Source: Arthrobacter agilis (lineage in GTDB: Bacteria; Actinomycetota; Actinomycetes; Actinomycetales; Micrococcaceae). Taken from it: a stretch of 64,000 nt of DNA. Shown in pieces: positions 17,608 to 26,351 of the stretch; within the stretch, counting starts at the first letter, position 1, and each line of letters starts with the position of its first letter. The stretch covers positions 62,001-126,000 of the forward strand of contig NZ_NFSC01000027.1 of NCBI RefSeq assembly GCF_002157505.1, read 5' to 3'. The position numbers and the translations under genes are program-made. The notes under the pieces are model-generated. The model made no database searches. It was given only the letters and a program-made list of their open reading frames with translations, and was not told where the DNA came from.

Positions 17608-18492
17608 TCAGTCCTTGGTGAGGTCGCGGCGCGAGGACCGGAAGATGAAGATGGTGACGATGAGGCACAGCAGCGTCAGCAGCAGGGCGATCGAGCTGCC
17701 GTACCCGTAGTCGCCGAAGGCGAAGGATGTGCGGAACATGTACAGCGTCAGGGGAGTGGTCGAGGACCCCGGGCCGCCGTTGGTCAGCGCCACGATGGAA
17801 TCGAAGACCTTGAGGGTGCCGTTGATGCTGAAGATGATCGAGGACAGCAGGACGGGCATGGACAGCGGCAGCACGATGCTTCGAATGAGCCGCCACCCGG
17901 TGGCGCCGTCGAGCCGGGCCGATTCGAGCATGTCCTCCGGAATGTCCACCAGGCCCGCGTAGAGAAGGACTGCGTAGAAGCCCATGGAGCGCCAGATGTC
18001 CATGAGGACGATGACCCAGAAGGCGCTGGATGCGTTGCCGAACCAGTCGACCGATTCGACGCCCACCCCGTTGAGAAGGCTGTTGACGAGCCCGTTCTGC
18101 GGGGCGATCTCGAACATCTTCTGGAAGAGCAGCGCGACGGCGACCGTCGGCAGGACCACGGGGAAGAACACGAGGGTGCGGATGATGTTCGAGGACTTCT
18201 TCAGGATGAACACGTACATCAGCGAGAGCAGGTAGCCCATGACGATCTGACCGACCGTGATGACGACGGCGTACCGGACCGTGAAGGAGAGGGCCGTGCG
18301 GACCTCGGGGTCGGTGAACAGCCGGGTGAGGTTGTCCGTGCCGGCGAAGGTGAAGCCGGAGATCGCGTTGCCGCTGAAGAACGTGTAGCCCATCGACCAG
18401 ATGATGGGGACGAGCATCACCAGGGAATACACCAGCAGTGCTGGGCCCAGGAGGATAGCGAGGGCTTTCTTGTCGCCCAGTACTGACTGCAT
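17608..18492 (-). CDS. Sugar ABC transporter permease (MalF-type)
   Basis: 294 residues, six predicted membrane segments, EAA loop ESARLDGATGWRLIRSIVLP. ATG 18492 follows AAAGGACC; open frame further upstream has no ribosome site. It pairs with the MalG-type permease. No ATPase gene is in the operon, so a shared MsiK-like ATPase elsewhere in the genome probably energises it, as in many actinobacterial CUT1 systems. Confidence 0.93.
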   Translation of the reverse strand: MQSVLGDKKALAILLGPALLVYSLVMLVPIIWSMGYTFFSGNAISGFTFAGTDNLTRLFTDPEVRTALSFTVRYAVVITVGQIVMGYLLSLMYVFILKKSSNIIRTLVFFPVVLPTVAVALLFQKMFEIAPQNGLVNSLLNGVGVESVDWFGNASSAFWVIVLMDIWRSMGFYAVLLYAGLVDIPEDMLESARLDGATGWRLIRSIVLPLSMPVLLSSIIFSINGTLKVFDSIVALTNGGPGSSTTPLTLYMFRTSFAFGDYGYGSSIALLLTLLCLIVTIFIFRSSRRDLTKD

Positions 18493-18546
18493 GGTGGTCC
18501 TTTGTCTACGTCTGGTGACCGCGTCGCCGGGGATGCGGTGAGGGGT

Positions 18547-18582
18547 GCGCCGGGGAGGAGTCCGTCTCCTCCTCCCCGGCGC
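18547..18582 (-). terminator. Intercistronic hairpin after the binding-protein gene
   Basis: GCGCCGGGGAGGAG (18547-18560) pairs perfectly with CTCCTCCCCGGCGC (18569-18582) around an 8-nt loop, in the 98-bp gap between the binding-protein gene and the first permease gene. Such hairpins can cause partial termination or protect the upstream mRNA, giving more binding protein than permease. Confidence 0.75.
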
Positions 18583-18590
18583 GGGCGGCC

Positions 18591-19904
18591 CTACTTGAGG
18601 GCGGACTGCACGGTTTCCATGAACTGCTCGGGGCTCATGCTTCCCGTGACCAGCGGCGCGGCGTTGGTCTGGCTCGCCGTCGTTGCCTGGGTGCCGAAGA
18701 GGGCCTCGAACCAGAGGACGCTCTCGCTGGTGCCGGCGATGGTCTCCTGGACCGTCTGCGTGAGCGGGTCGACGTCGACTTCCTCGTTCACCTTGAAGCC
18801 CGAGATCGAGCCCTGGTTCTCGAGGGCGGAGCTGCCGTAGTTCTCGGTGATGCACTTCAGCCACTCACCGGTCCCCTCGTTGTAGGCCTTCTGCGAGATG
18901 GCCATGGGCAGGCCCACGTTGGCCGCGTACTGCTCGTCGATGCCGGCGCCGCCCTCGACCTTCGGGAACGGCATGAAGCCGATGTTCTCCGTGCCGATCT
19001 GGTTGGCTGCCTCGTCGTTGAAGTTCGCGAGGACCCAGCTGCCCATGTAGAGCATGCCGGCCTTGCCGTTGAGGAACTGGTTGATGGCGGTGTCGTAGTC
19101 GATCGACCCGACGCCCTCTCCGAAGTAGCCCTTCTGGCCGAGGTCCGCGACGGCGGCCGCGGCTTCGACGTACTCGGGGTCGGTGAGCTTGGCTTCGCCG
19201 TCGGCGACCTTCTGCAGCGCGTCCTTGCCGAGGTCGCTGAAGAGGTAGCCGCTGATGAGGCGGGTGAGCGGCCAGCCCTGCTCGCCGGAGGCGGAGAGCG
19301 GGGTGACGCCAGAGGTGTTGAGCGTGTCCGCAGCCGCGACGAAGTCGTCCCAGGTTTCCGGGACCTCGATGTTGTTGTCCGCGAAGAGCTGCTTGTTGTA
19401 CCAGATGCCCTCGACGTTGTACTGGTAGGGCAGCACGTTGAAGCCGCCGTACAGGGCCTTGATCGTGTCGATCGCCGCGGGCTCCACCTGGTCGATCACG
19501 TCGAGGTCCGTCAGGGTTGCCTCCAGGTCGAGGACGTTGCCCGACGCCGCCAGTTCCTTCGTCAGCGCGGGCGCATTGCCGGCCGCGAACTGCACGGGGA
19601 GGGCATCTTGTCCGGCGAGCAGCTGGAGCTGCTGGTCCAGGTTGGTCTGGGGGACGGTATCCACCTTGAGGGGCATCGCATCGGCGGCGGTCTTGCACTG
19701 GTCGCCGGCCAGGGTCTCCAGCTCGGTGGGGATCGTGGTGTTCTCGACGTTCGTGAGGAAGGAGAACTCCCCGGCCTCTGCCTCGCCGCCTCCGCCTCCG
19801 CCGTTGTCCGAGCTGCCTGCGCCGCAAGCGGTCAGCAGGAGCGATGCAGTGCTGAGTCCTACGCCCAGGAGCAGCATCCGGTTCTTCGTCCGCATGGTGG
19901 CCAC
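18591..19904 (-). CDS. Sugar ABC transporter substrate-binding lipoprotein
   Basis: 437 residues, CUT1 family. The lipobox LLTAC places the lipidated Cys at about residue 27, followed by a Gly-rich linker (DNGGGGGGEAEAGE). The body has the extracellular-binding-protein pattern (GTENIGFMPFPKVEGG, ANVGLPMAISQKA). GTG 19904 is chosen because AAGGAGG lies 5 bp upstream; ATG 19895 is further away. It is the first gene of the ABC-GH78 operon, with a promoter and palindromic operator just upstream. Confidence 0.93.
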   Translation of the reverse strand: MATMRTKNRMLLLGVGLSTASLLLTACGAGSSDNGGGGGGEAEAGEFSFLTNVENTTIPTELETLAGDQCKTAADAMPLKVDTVPQTNLDQQLQLLAGQDALPVQFAAGNAPALTKELAASGNVLDLEATLTDLDVIDQVEPAAIDTIKALYGGFNVLPYQYNVEGIWYNKQLFADNNIEVPETWDDFVAAADTLNTSGVTPLSASGEQGWPLTRLISGYLFSDLGKDALQKVADGEAKLTDPEYVEAAAAVADLGQKGYFGEGVGSIDYDTAINQFLNGKAGMLYMGSWVLANFNDEAANQIGTENIGFMPFPKVEGGAGIDEQYAANVGLPMAISQKAYNEGTGEWLKCITENYGSSALENQGSISGFKVNEEVDVDPLTQTVQETIAGTSESVLWFEALFGTQATTASQTNAAPLVTGSMSPEQFMETVQSALK

Positions 19905-19935
19905 GTTTTCCTCCTTGAAAGTGTGCGCCCCGTTT

Positions 19936-19949
19936 TTGAAGCGTTTCAA
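19936..19949. promoter_or_regulatory. LacI-type operator TTGAAGCGTTTCAA (site 1)
   Basis: A 14-bp palindrome with one mismatch, centred on CG, located just downstream of the -10 box of the binding-protein promoter. It matches the perfect palindromes before the GH3 and GH30 genes, so bound repressor would block transcription start. Confidence 0.85.
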
Positions 19950-19955
19950 TAATCG

Positions 19956-19984
19956 AGAGTAGGGCCGTCCGGGAAGTGTGTCAA
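19956..19984 (-). promoter_or_regulatory. Promoter of the ABC-GH78 operon
   Basis: On the minus strand TTGACA (19979-19984) and TACTCT (19956-19961) are separated by 17 bp, close to the vegetative sigma consensus. The operator at 19936-19949 overlaps the expected start site. Confidence 0.75.
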
Positions 19985-20168
19985 CTGTCACACGGGCGTG
20001 TAGGAAAGAGCTGAATCGAAGAGAGCGGACGCATCGCTGCCCCGCCGAGCATCCTGCTGGCCATTGGGGGAGTAGGAGGCGTGCCTGTCGAAGGCTTGGG
20101 ACGATTTTCCCGACTGCGCGGCACGCTTTAGTGGCCCACACGAACTAATTCCACTCGAATCTACTCGT

Positions 20169-20182
20169 TTGAAGCGCTTCAA
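20169..20182. promoter_or_regulatory. LacI-type operator TTGAAGCGCTTCAA (site 2)
   Basis: A perfect 14-bp palindrome in the GH3 control region, about 178 bp before the chosen GH3 start. It is identical to site 3 before the GH30 gene. Confidence 0.88.
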
Positions 20183-20360
20183 CTACCCGAATGATCCCTC
20201 CTTTTACTCGAATAGTTTCCATTGGTCAGAGGTGCACCTGGCCGGGTGGTTATTGTTCGAAGGCAGGTTCAAAGCCGAGTCTTACTTGGCTCTACTTGCG
20301 ATCTCCCAGCAGAGACGGGTCCTTGAACCCACTCCACTCCCACATCTTGGAGCTTCCTCA

Positions 20361-23045
20361 GTGCCTAAAAACCTCACCGCGCGGCGGCAGCCCGCCGTGC
20401 TTGCCGCTGCAGTACTCGCCGTTGTGACCGCGACGACCGGCGCCACCCTCGTGGCGCCGGCAGCCATCGCGGCACCGCCCGCCACCAAGAACTCGCAGGC
20501 CGCCTCGCCCTGGATGAACACGCTCCTGAGCTCGGACGAGCGGGCCTCACTGCTTCTGGCTCGCATGAACCTCTCTCAGAAGGTGGCCCTGCTGGTGCAG
20601 TCCGGTGGTCCTGGCGTGCCAGAGCTGGGCATTCCTGCCATCCGGGGCAAGGACGGTTGCTGCGGCCTGGCTGTTGGATCGACGCCCACTACCGGACTGC
20701 CTGTTGGAGTGGCACTGGCTTCCACCTTCGACCGCGAGGCCGCGTTCGCATATGGGGCGGTCGCGGGCGAAGAGACCCGGCTGACCGGCTACAACGGTAT
20801 CGCCGGGCCGACCATGGACCTCACCACTACGCCGTTCAACGGCCGCATGTGGGAGGCGTTCGGTGAGGACCCGCTGCTGAACGGCGTAACCGCGACGGCG
20901 CAAGTGCAGGGGCAGCAGAGCCAGGACGTGCACTCGATCGTCAAGCACTACAACCTCAACAATTTCGAGACCCGGCGCGGCCACGTCGACGTCCAGGTTG
21001 ATGAGCGGGCGTTGCAGGAGGTCTACACCCGCCCCTGGGAGAAGGTGGTGAAGCAGGGCCAGCCAGGATCGGTCATGTGCTCCTTCAACAAGGTCGGTGG
21101 CGAGTACGCGTGCGGCAGTGAGCTCCTTCTCAATCAGATCCTCAAGGAACAGCTCGGGTTCGCCGGGTACGTGTCCTCAGACTTCAACGCCACCCACAGC
21201 TTCGATGATTACGCTGCCGGGGTGGACGTTTCCGGGCCCGGCACCGAGTTCTCCGGCCCGGCACTGCAGGCCGCGGTGCTCGATGGCAGGGTCTCCCCAA
21301 GCCGCCTTGATGACGCCGCCCGCCGAGTCCTGCGCACGATGTTCGACCTCGGGATCATTGACAACCCACCGGTGGGATCCTTCACCTACCCGCAGCCGGC
21401 CGAGCCGGCCATCGCCCCGGCCGTGCTGGATGAGAATGCCGCGGTGGCCGAAGCTGTCGCGGAGGACGGCATCGTGCTACTCAAGAACAACGCCTCGGCA
21501 CTTCCGCTGCAGGATGCCGCAGGGCAATCCGTCGCGGTGATCGGATCGGACGCCGACCACTACATCGACGGTGGTGGCAGCGGGGCGGTCCCGAACCCGG
21601 CCCGGCTGACCACAGTGCTCGACGGCATCACGCAGCGTGCCGCCGGCTCCACGGTGACCTACGCACCGGGCACCGACCCGGTCTCGCTCGCCGACACCCT
21701 GCCCGGTCCGGCACCCGTCCCGGGCTCGGTGCTCAGCAACCTCCAAGCCGAGTACCGGATGGGCGCCGGCAACTTTGCAGGCAGCGCGTTCCTGTCTCGC
21801 GCCGAGGAGCAGGTCAACCTGCGGACCGGCATCTCCGCCGACGCCATCAACACCTCCCAGGTGCCCTCACTGGGCTTCCCGCTCGCGCTCGGTCCCGTCT
21901 CCGCCCGATGGACCGGCACCCTCACCGCTCCAGCCACGGGAACCTACGGGTTGTCCGTCTCCCACTTCGGCACCGCCCGGCTCTACCTGGACGGCAAGCT
22001 CGTAGTGAACGATCCGGGCACTACCTACGGCACGCAGACACAGCAGGTCGCCCTTACCGCGGGCCAGAAGCTCGATGTCCGTATCGAGTACGCCACGGAC
22101 GCGCCGAACCAGTTCAACGGCGGGCTCAATGACCAGCCCGGCGCCATGATGCGCTTCGGCTGGACGCCGCCCGCCGACGTCCTCTCCCCGGAGATGGCCG
22201 AAGCCGTCGCCGCTGCCGCAGCTTCGGACGTCGCGGTGGTCGTGGCGCGCGACTACACCGGTGAGGCCGCCGACCGCGGCTCGCTCACACTGCCGCAGGA
22301 CCAGGACCGCCTCATTGCCGCCGTGGCCAAGGCCAACCCCAACACCGTCGTGGTCCTGGCCACCAGCGGCCCGGTCACGATGCCCTGGCTCGACAAGGTG
22401 CCGGCCGTGGTCGAGGCCTGGTACGCCGGGCAGAGCCAAGGACGCAGTGTCGCCCGCGTGCTGTTCGGTGACGTCAACCCCTCCGGCAAGCTGCCGGTGA
22501 CCTTCCCCGCGAGCGAGCAGCAGGTCGCCGACCTCGGCATCGAGAACCCGTTCGAATTCGTCGAGCAGCAGAGCCCGGTGGTGTCCTACGACGAGGGCGT
22601 CTTCGTCGGCTACCGCGGGTACCAGGCCAAGGCCGTCAAGCCGCTCTTCCCCTTCGGACACGGCCTGTCCTACACCTCGTTCGACATCGCCAAGCTCAAC
22701 GTGAAGAACGTCAACACCAAGTCCGCTGCTGCTGCTGACAAGACCGGTTCCGTCACGGTGGATGTCACCAACACCGGCGCTGTGGCAGGTGAGCAGGTCG
22801 TGCAGGTATACGTCGGAACCCTTCCGACGTCCGTCGCCACCCCCGCCAAGCAGCTGGCTGGATACGCGCGCGTCTCGTTGCAGCCAGGAGCCCGGTCGAA
22901 GGTCACCATCGAGCTCGACGAGCGTGCACTGCAGTACTGGGACACCGCAGCGGACGCGTGGGTGACACCCACGGGGGCCGTCCCCGTCTACGTCGGCACC
23001 TCCGTGGACGACATCCGGCAGACAGGTCAGATCACCGTCCGCTGA
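20361..23045 (+). CDS. Secreted GH3 beta-glucosidase with PA14 domain
   Basis: 894 residues. The signal peptide (AVLAAAVLAVVTATTGATLVAPAAIAA) supports GTG 20361, which follows GGAG. The GH3 N-domain has the nucleophile Asp in GYVSSDFNATHS; a PA14 domain is inserted in the C-domain (about residues 465-615: LQAEYRMGAGNF through ARLYLDGKLVVND), as in glucan-acting GH3 enzymes; a fibronectin III-like domain ends it. It probably releases glucose from beta-glucan oligomers or glycosides outside the cell. An operator lies upstream and a very strong terminator follows. Confidence 0.92.
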   Translation: MPKNLTARRQPAVLAAAVLAVVTATTGATLVAPAAIAAPPATKNSQAASPWMNTLLSSDERASLLLARMNLSQKVALLVQSGGPGVPELGIPAIRGKDGCCGLAVGSTPTTGLPVGVALASTFDREAAFAYGAVAGEETRLTGYNGIAGPTMDLTTTPFNGRMWEAFGEDPLLNGVTATAQVQGQQSQDVHSIVKHYNLNNFETRRGHVDVQVDERALQEVYTRPWEKVVKQGQPGSVMCSFNKVGGEYACGSELLLNQILKEQLGFAGYVSSDFNATHSFDDYAAGVDVSGPGTEFSGPALQAAVLDGRVSPSRLDDAARRVLRTMFDLGIIDNPPVGSFTYPQPAEPAIAPAVLDENAAVAEAVAEDGIVLLKNNASALPLQDAAGQSVAVIGSDADHYIDGGGSGAVPNPARLTTVLDGITQRAAGSTVTYAPGTDPVSLADTLPGPAPVPGSVLSNLQAEYRMGAGNFAGSAFLSRAEEQVNLRTGISADAINTSQVPSLGFPLALGPVSARWTGTLTAPATGTYGLSVSHFGTARLYLDGKLVVNDPGTTYGTQTQQVALTAGQKLDVRIEYATDAPNQFNGGLNDQPGAMMRFGWTPPADVLSPEMAEAVAAAAASDVAVVVARDYTGEAADRGSLTLPQDQDRLIAAVAKANPNTVVVLATSGPVTMPWLDKVPAVVEAWYAGQSQGRSVARVLFGDVNPSGKLPVTFPASEQQVADLGIENPFEFVEQQSPVVSYDEGVFVGYRGYQAKAVKPLFPFGHGLSYTSFDIAKLNVKNVNTKSAAAADKTGSVTVDVTNTGAVAGEQVVQVYVGTLPTSVATPAKQLAGYARVSLQPGARSKVTIELDERALQYWDTAADAWVTPTGAVPVYVGTSVDDIRQTGQITVR

Positions 23046-23054
23046 CCCTTAGGA

Positions 23055-23097
23055 CGACGGCTCGGCGGCGAGGCATCCCCTCGCCGCCGGGCCGTCG
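23055..23097 (+). terminator. Very strong terminator after GH3
   Basis: CGACGGCTCGGCGGCGAGG (23055-23073) pairs with 23079-23097 in a 19-bp stem containing a single T-G wobble and a 5-nt loop. It separates the GH3 unit from the GH16 gene. Confidence 0.85.
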
Positions 23098-23195
23098 GCG
23101 TTATCCGTTGAACTGCAAGCAGGACGATCGACAGCATCAAGGTGACACCCGTGATACCGCAACATCAGCCACAGCCACGTCAACCGCTCCAGAGC

Positions 23196-24113
23196 ATGAG
23201 TCAGCCCACCAGGCGTCGGGTGTTGCAGTTGGGGGGTGCGTTCAGTGTTGCCGGCCTCATCGCAGCGTGCTCGCCAGGGGGGAATATTCCTTCCTCCACC
23301 CCGCCCTCGGGCTCGTCGGCGGGCACCCCGACCCCGACAGGAGGAGTGCCTGGTATCGACGAACCAGAAGGCCCGGGTGAATGGAGGACAGTGTGGGAGG
23401 ACGCGTTCGACACGGGGTTACTCGACGAGAGTGTTTGGACTCCTGCTGATTACGGCGGAAACCGGGACCTGGGGGAGCTTCACCACAATGACCCATCCAT
23501 GGTGGAGGTGGCCGGGGGAAATCTGGTTCTGCATGCAGCCCGCAAGTCGCGGGACGGATATCCGTATATAGCTGGCCAAGTTTCTACAAAGGACAAATTA
23601 ACGGTGGGGCCATACGGACGTCTCACCACCCGCCAGCTGATCGGTCCCGGGCACGGACTGGGGGTGGGCGTATGCCTGTACGGTGCCGACATCGACGCGG
23701 TTGGCTGGCCTGCATGCGGTGAGATCGACGCCACCGAGGTCGCGGTGGCACGATCCGAGCAGCCCTTCGGCTCACTGCACGGCCCGGGCTATTCCGGAAG
23801 CGCGCCGCTGTCAGCCACCTGGTCAGGAGAGCCGCTGGTAGACCGGTGGGCGGAGCACGTGCTGGAGTGGGAACCCGGACGTTTGAGTTGGGCGATCGAC
23901 GGGGAGATCTATCACACCGCCGAGTCCGCCGACCCGCGGGCGACCGGAGGGTGGCCCTTCGACCAGCCATTCTTCATCACCATTGTCATGACCGTGGGCT
24001 CACACCTGTCCGGGCCCGTCAATGAATCGACGTGGCCGCAGGACAGTTCAGGTGCCGCAGTCGACCCCTACTTTGCCGTCGACTTTATCAGGTTCGAGCA
24101 ACGCCGCACCTGA
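23196..24113 (+). CDS. GH16 beta-glucanase, Tat-type lipoprotein
   Basis: 305 residues. The N-terminus has twin Arg (TRRRVLQLGG) and a lipobox with Cys near residue 25, followed by a Ser/Pro/Thr linker. The GH16 catalytic motif E176-I-D-A-T-E181 is intact, with nucleophile and acid/base Glu. GH16 enzymes act on beta-1,3 or mixed-linkage glucans, galactans or related chains; EIDATE with its context suggests a laminarinase-like activity. ATG 23196 is chosen by the signal; GTG 23142 is possible. There is no obvious operator before it. Confidence 0.88.
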   Translation: MSQPTRRRVLQLGGAFSVAGLIAACSPGGNIPSSTPPSGSSAGTPTPTGGVPGIDEPEGPGEWRTVWEDAFDTGLLDESVWTPADYGGNRDLGELHHNDPSMVEVAGGNLVLHAARKSRDGYPYIAGQVSTKDKLTVGPYGRLTTRQLIGPGHGLGVGVCLYGADIDAVGWPACGEIDATEVAVARSEQPFGSLHGPGYSGSAPLSATWSGEPLVDRWAEHVLEWEPGRLSWAIDGEIYHTAESADPRATGGWPFDQPFFITIVMTVGSHLSGPVNESTWPQDSSGAAVDPYFAVDFIRFEQRRT

Positions 24114-24249
24114 TCCGGCCATAGACCACTCTCGAGGCAGTACCTTGCCTTCGGAGCGGCCACCATCCCCCTGCCATAGATCGACGCCTGCGGCGCCTCA
24201 GCGCAGTTCTGCTGTCTCCGGGGTCGTCCTCGAGGCGGTTGTGGAACCG

Positions 24250-24278
24250 TTGACAGCCCATCGGGGCTGGTTTACGCT
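24250..24278 (+). promoter_or_regulatory. Promoter of the GH30 gene
   Basis: TTGACA (24250-24255) and TACGCT (24273-24278) with a 17-bp spacer. The operator starts 7 bp downstream of the -10, at the expected transcription start. Confidence 0.8.
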
Positions 24279-24284
24279 CCGATA

Positions 24285-24298
24285 TTGAAGCGCTTCAA
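24285..24298. promoter_or_regulatory. LacI-type operator TTGAAGCGCTTCAA (site 3)
   Basis: A perfect palindrome identical to site 2, placed at the expected start site of the GH30 promoter and 48 bp before the GH30 ATG. Confidence 0.9.
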
Positions 24299-24346
24299 GG
24301 ATGGGGCGCCATCGCCCGGAGTCAACGACGCCATCCGAGGAGACCC

Positions 24347-26245
24347 ATGCGCAGCTTCCCTTCCCGCCAGGGACGACCCACCCGCTGGTTCGGCGCCATT
24401 GCCGCGCTGGCTTTCACGACGACAGTGCTGAGTGGCGGCACCGTCACCAGTACTGCGACCGCTGCTGATGGCATGGAAGTCCGCGTGACCACCACGACCG
24501 AAGACGGCACACACCAGTTGCGCTCTTCGTCGACGACGATGACGCCGCTGACGGACGCGACCGCCGATGTTTCCATTGCGGTGGATCCGACATCGGAGCG
24601 ACAGCAAATCACCGGCTTCGGCGGATCATTGGACAGTTCGAGCGTCGCGAACATCGTGGGACTGGCTCCTGAACACCGCAAGGCGGTAATGGACCTGATG
24701 TTCAGCCCCGAGCACAACGCCTACAACCTCATGCGGCTGTCCTTCGGCTGCTCGGACTTCTGCGCCAGTCCCAAGGGAACCTTTTACACCTACCATGATC
24801 AGCCGGGCTCGTGCGCCCCGGGCGGCCTGCCCCAGTTCTCGATTCAGCGCGATATCGACGCCGGTATTGTCGGGGTCGCCCGCGAGGCGAAGCGCATCAA
24901 CCCCGACGTGCGCTTCTTCGCGTCGCTGTGGTCGCCGCCTGCCTGGATGAAGACCAATAACGACCTGAACAATGGCGGGTACGTGAAGCCTGAGTGCTAT
25001 CAGGCGCTTGCTACGTACTACCGGCTCTCCCTCGAGGCGTATGGACGTGAAGGTATCGCGATCGATGCGATCACCACGCAGAATGAACCCACGGTCGTTA
25101 TGCCGTATCCGACCACGCAGTGGACATGGTCCCAGCAGCGCGACTTCATCAAGATCCTCGGCGCCGACCTCGACTCGCATGGCTTTGGAAACGTCGAGCT
25201 GTGGATCCAGGACGACAACCTGCTCCGTACCCGCGAGTTCGCCGGCCAGATACTCGCCGACCCTGGGGCGGCCCGCTACGTCGACGGCGTCGGTTACCAC
25301 GATTACGAGGGCGATCCGGGCTACACCGGTTCCCTCGGCCTGGTATCAGAGGTTCTCGCCAACCACCCCGACGTGACGCAGCACCTAACCGAGCGCTCCT
25401 ACTATGGCGTGAACGGCGCCGCACGGCTCGCGGATGCATACCGCAACGGGATCTCGAGTTACTCGTACTGGCTGACGTTCCTGGACTCGAAGGGCGAGCC
25501 CAACGCCGGACCGCTCGATGGAGCGAAATACCCCCAACAGTTCGGCGCCGAGAACGGTAACCTACGCAATTGGTGGGTCAACCCTGACTACTTTTTCTAT
25601 GGACAATGGTCGCGCCACGTGGCCCTCGGTGCGACTGCCATCGACAGCTCTCCGCACCACGACTTCGTCTATAACGCTGCCTTCCGCAATCCCGATGGCG
25701 GACTTGTCGTAGTGGCGGCCAATACGGCTGACAGCCCGCGGAGCATCCGGGTCGTCTCGCCCTCCGGTCAGATCACAGCAACCCTTCCATCCCGCTCTGT
25801 CACAACCTTCAGTTGGCAGGACCAGACACCCACCGCCCATGAACGCGCAACCTGGAACGGGTCCGCGTCGGCGGCTCCCCTTACCGGCCAAGCGGCTGGC
25901 GCCGCCCTCGACGGGCGCCTGGCGACCCGCTGGAGCACCGGCCAGGCGCAGCGGCCGGGTCAGACCTACCAGATCGACCTCGGCTCGACACAGCCGGTCA
26001 AGAACCTGTCCCTCTTTACCGTGCCCGTGGACGATCCCGGTGGGGTAGCCGACCACCCGCGCTGGTATGAGGTTTACACCTCCAACGACGCTCAGAACTG
26101 GAGCCCACCTCTTGCCTGGGGACGCGGGACCCCGGATCTGACGAATATCGACCTCGGCAGCGTTCACCAGGCGCGATACATTCGAATCGTCCAGACATCG
26201 GAAGCAAATCACTGGTGGTCCATTTCAGAGATCGTCGTCTCCTGA
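24347..26245 (+). CDS. Secreted GH30 glycosidase with C-terminal F5/8-type binding domain
   Basis: 632 residues. The signal peptide is GAIAALAFTTTVLSGGTVTSTATAA; the GH30 barrel follows, with acid/base E247 (TTQNEP) and nucleophile E349 (HLTERSYYG), then the side beta domain. A discoidin/CBM32-like domain (about residues 490-632, ALDGRLATRWSTG to YIRIVQTSEANHWW) ends the protein. The family includes glucosylceramidases, beta-1,6-glucanases and xylanases; the glucan context suggests beta-1,6-glucanase or glucosidase. ATG 24347 follows GAGGAG. Confidence 0.92.
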   Translation: MRSFPSRQGRPTRWFGAIAALAFTTTVLSGGTVTSTATAADGMEVRVTTTTEDGTHQLRSSSTTMTPLTDATADVSIAVDPTSERQQITGFGGSLDSSSVANIVGLAPEHRKAVMDLMFSPEHNAYNLMRLSFGCSDFCASPKGTFYTYHDQPGSCAPGGLPQFSIQRDIDAGIVGVAREAKRINPDVRFFASLWSPPAWMKTNNDLNNGGYVKPECYQALATYYRLSLEAYGREGIAIDAITTQNEPTVVMPYPTTQWTWSQQRDFIKILGADLDSHGFGNVELWIQDDNLLRTREFAGQILADPGAARYVDGVGYHDYEGDPGYTGSLGLVSEVLANHPDVTQHLTERSYYGVNGAARLADAYRNGISSYSYWLTFLDSKGEPNAGPLDGAKYPQQFGAENGNLRNWWVNPDYFFYGQWSRHVALGATAIDSSPHHDFVYNAAFRNPDGGLVVVAANTADSPRSIRVVSPSGQITATLPSRSVTTFSWQDQTPTAHERATWNGSASAAPLTGQAAGAALDGRLATRWSTGQAQRPGQTYQIDLGSTQPVKNLSLFTVPVDDPGGVADHPRWYEVYTSNDAQNWSPPLAWGRGTPDLTNIDLGSVHQARYIRIVQTSEANHWWSISEIVVS

Positions 26246-26351
26246 CACCGCCGCAGGGCCGTCATCCACCCCCCGATTATCCGATTCGCTCACCTGTCTC
26301 CAAGCCCTTCAGCCAGGACCGTTCGCCCGAGACCTCGTGCGATTGGTGGGG

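Larger units (their letters stand above)
19905..20360. other. Divergent control region between the ABC operon and the GH3 gene
   Basis: This 456-bp gap holds the minus-strand promoter and operator of the ABC operon and the operator of the GH3 gene. About 178 bp between the GH3 operator and the GH3 start is AT-richer than the genes; it stays in frame with GH3 but has no clear ribosome site at its upstream ATG, so it is taken as a leader. No further gene is seen. Confidence 0.7.

Noticed and set aside
13636..18486. Very long open frame on the strand opposite the GH78-ABC genes
   Set aside because: It runs antisense to well-supported genes; G/C-rich third positions of the real genes keep the opposite frame open. 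No ribosome site or recognisable domain.
20169..20360. Upstream extension of the GH3 gene from ATG 20169
   Set aside because: The ATG-like start lies inside the operator palindrome and has no ribosome site; the signal peptide begins at GTG 20361.
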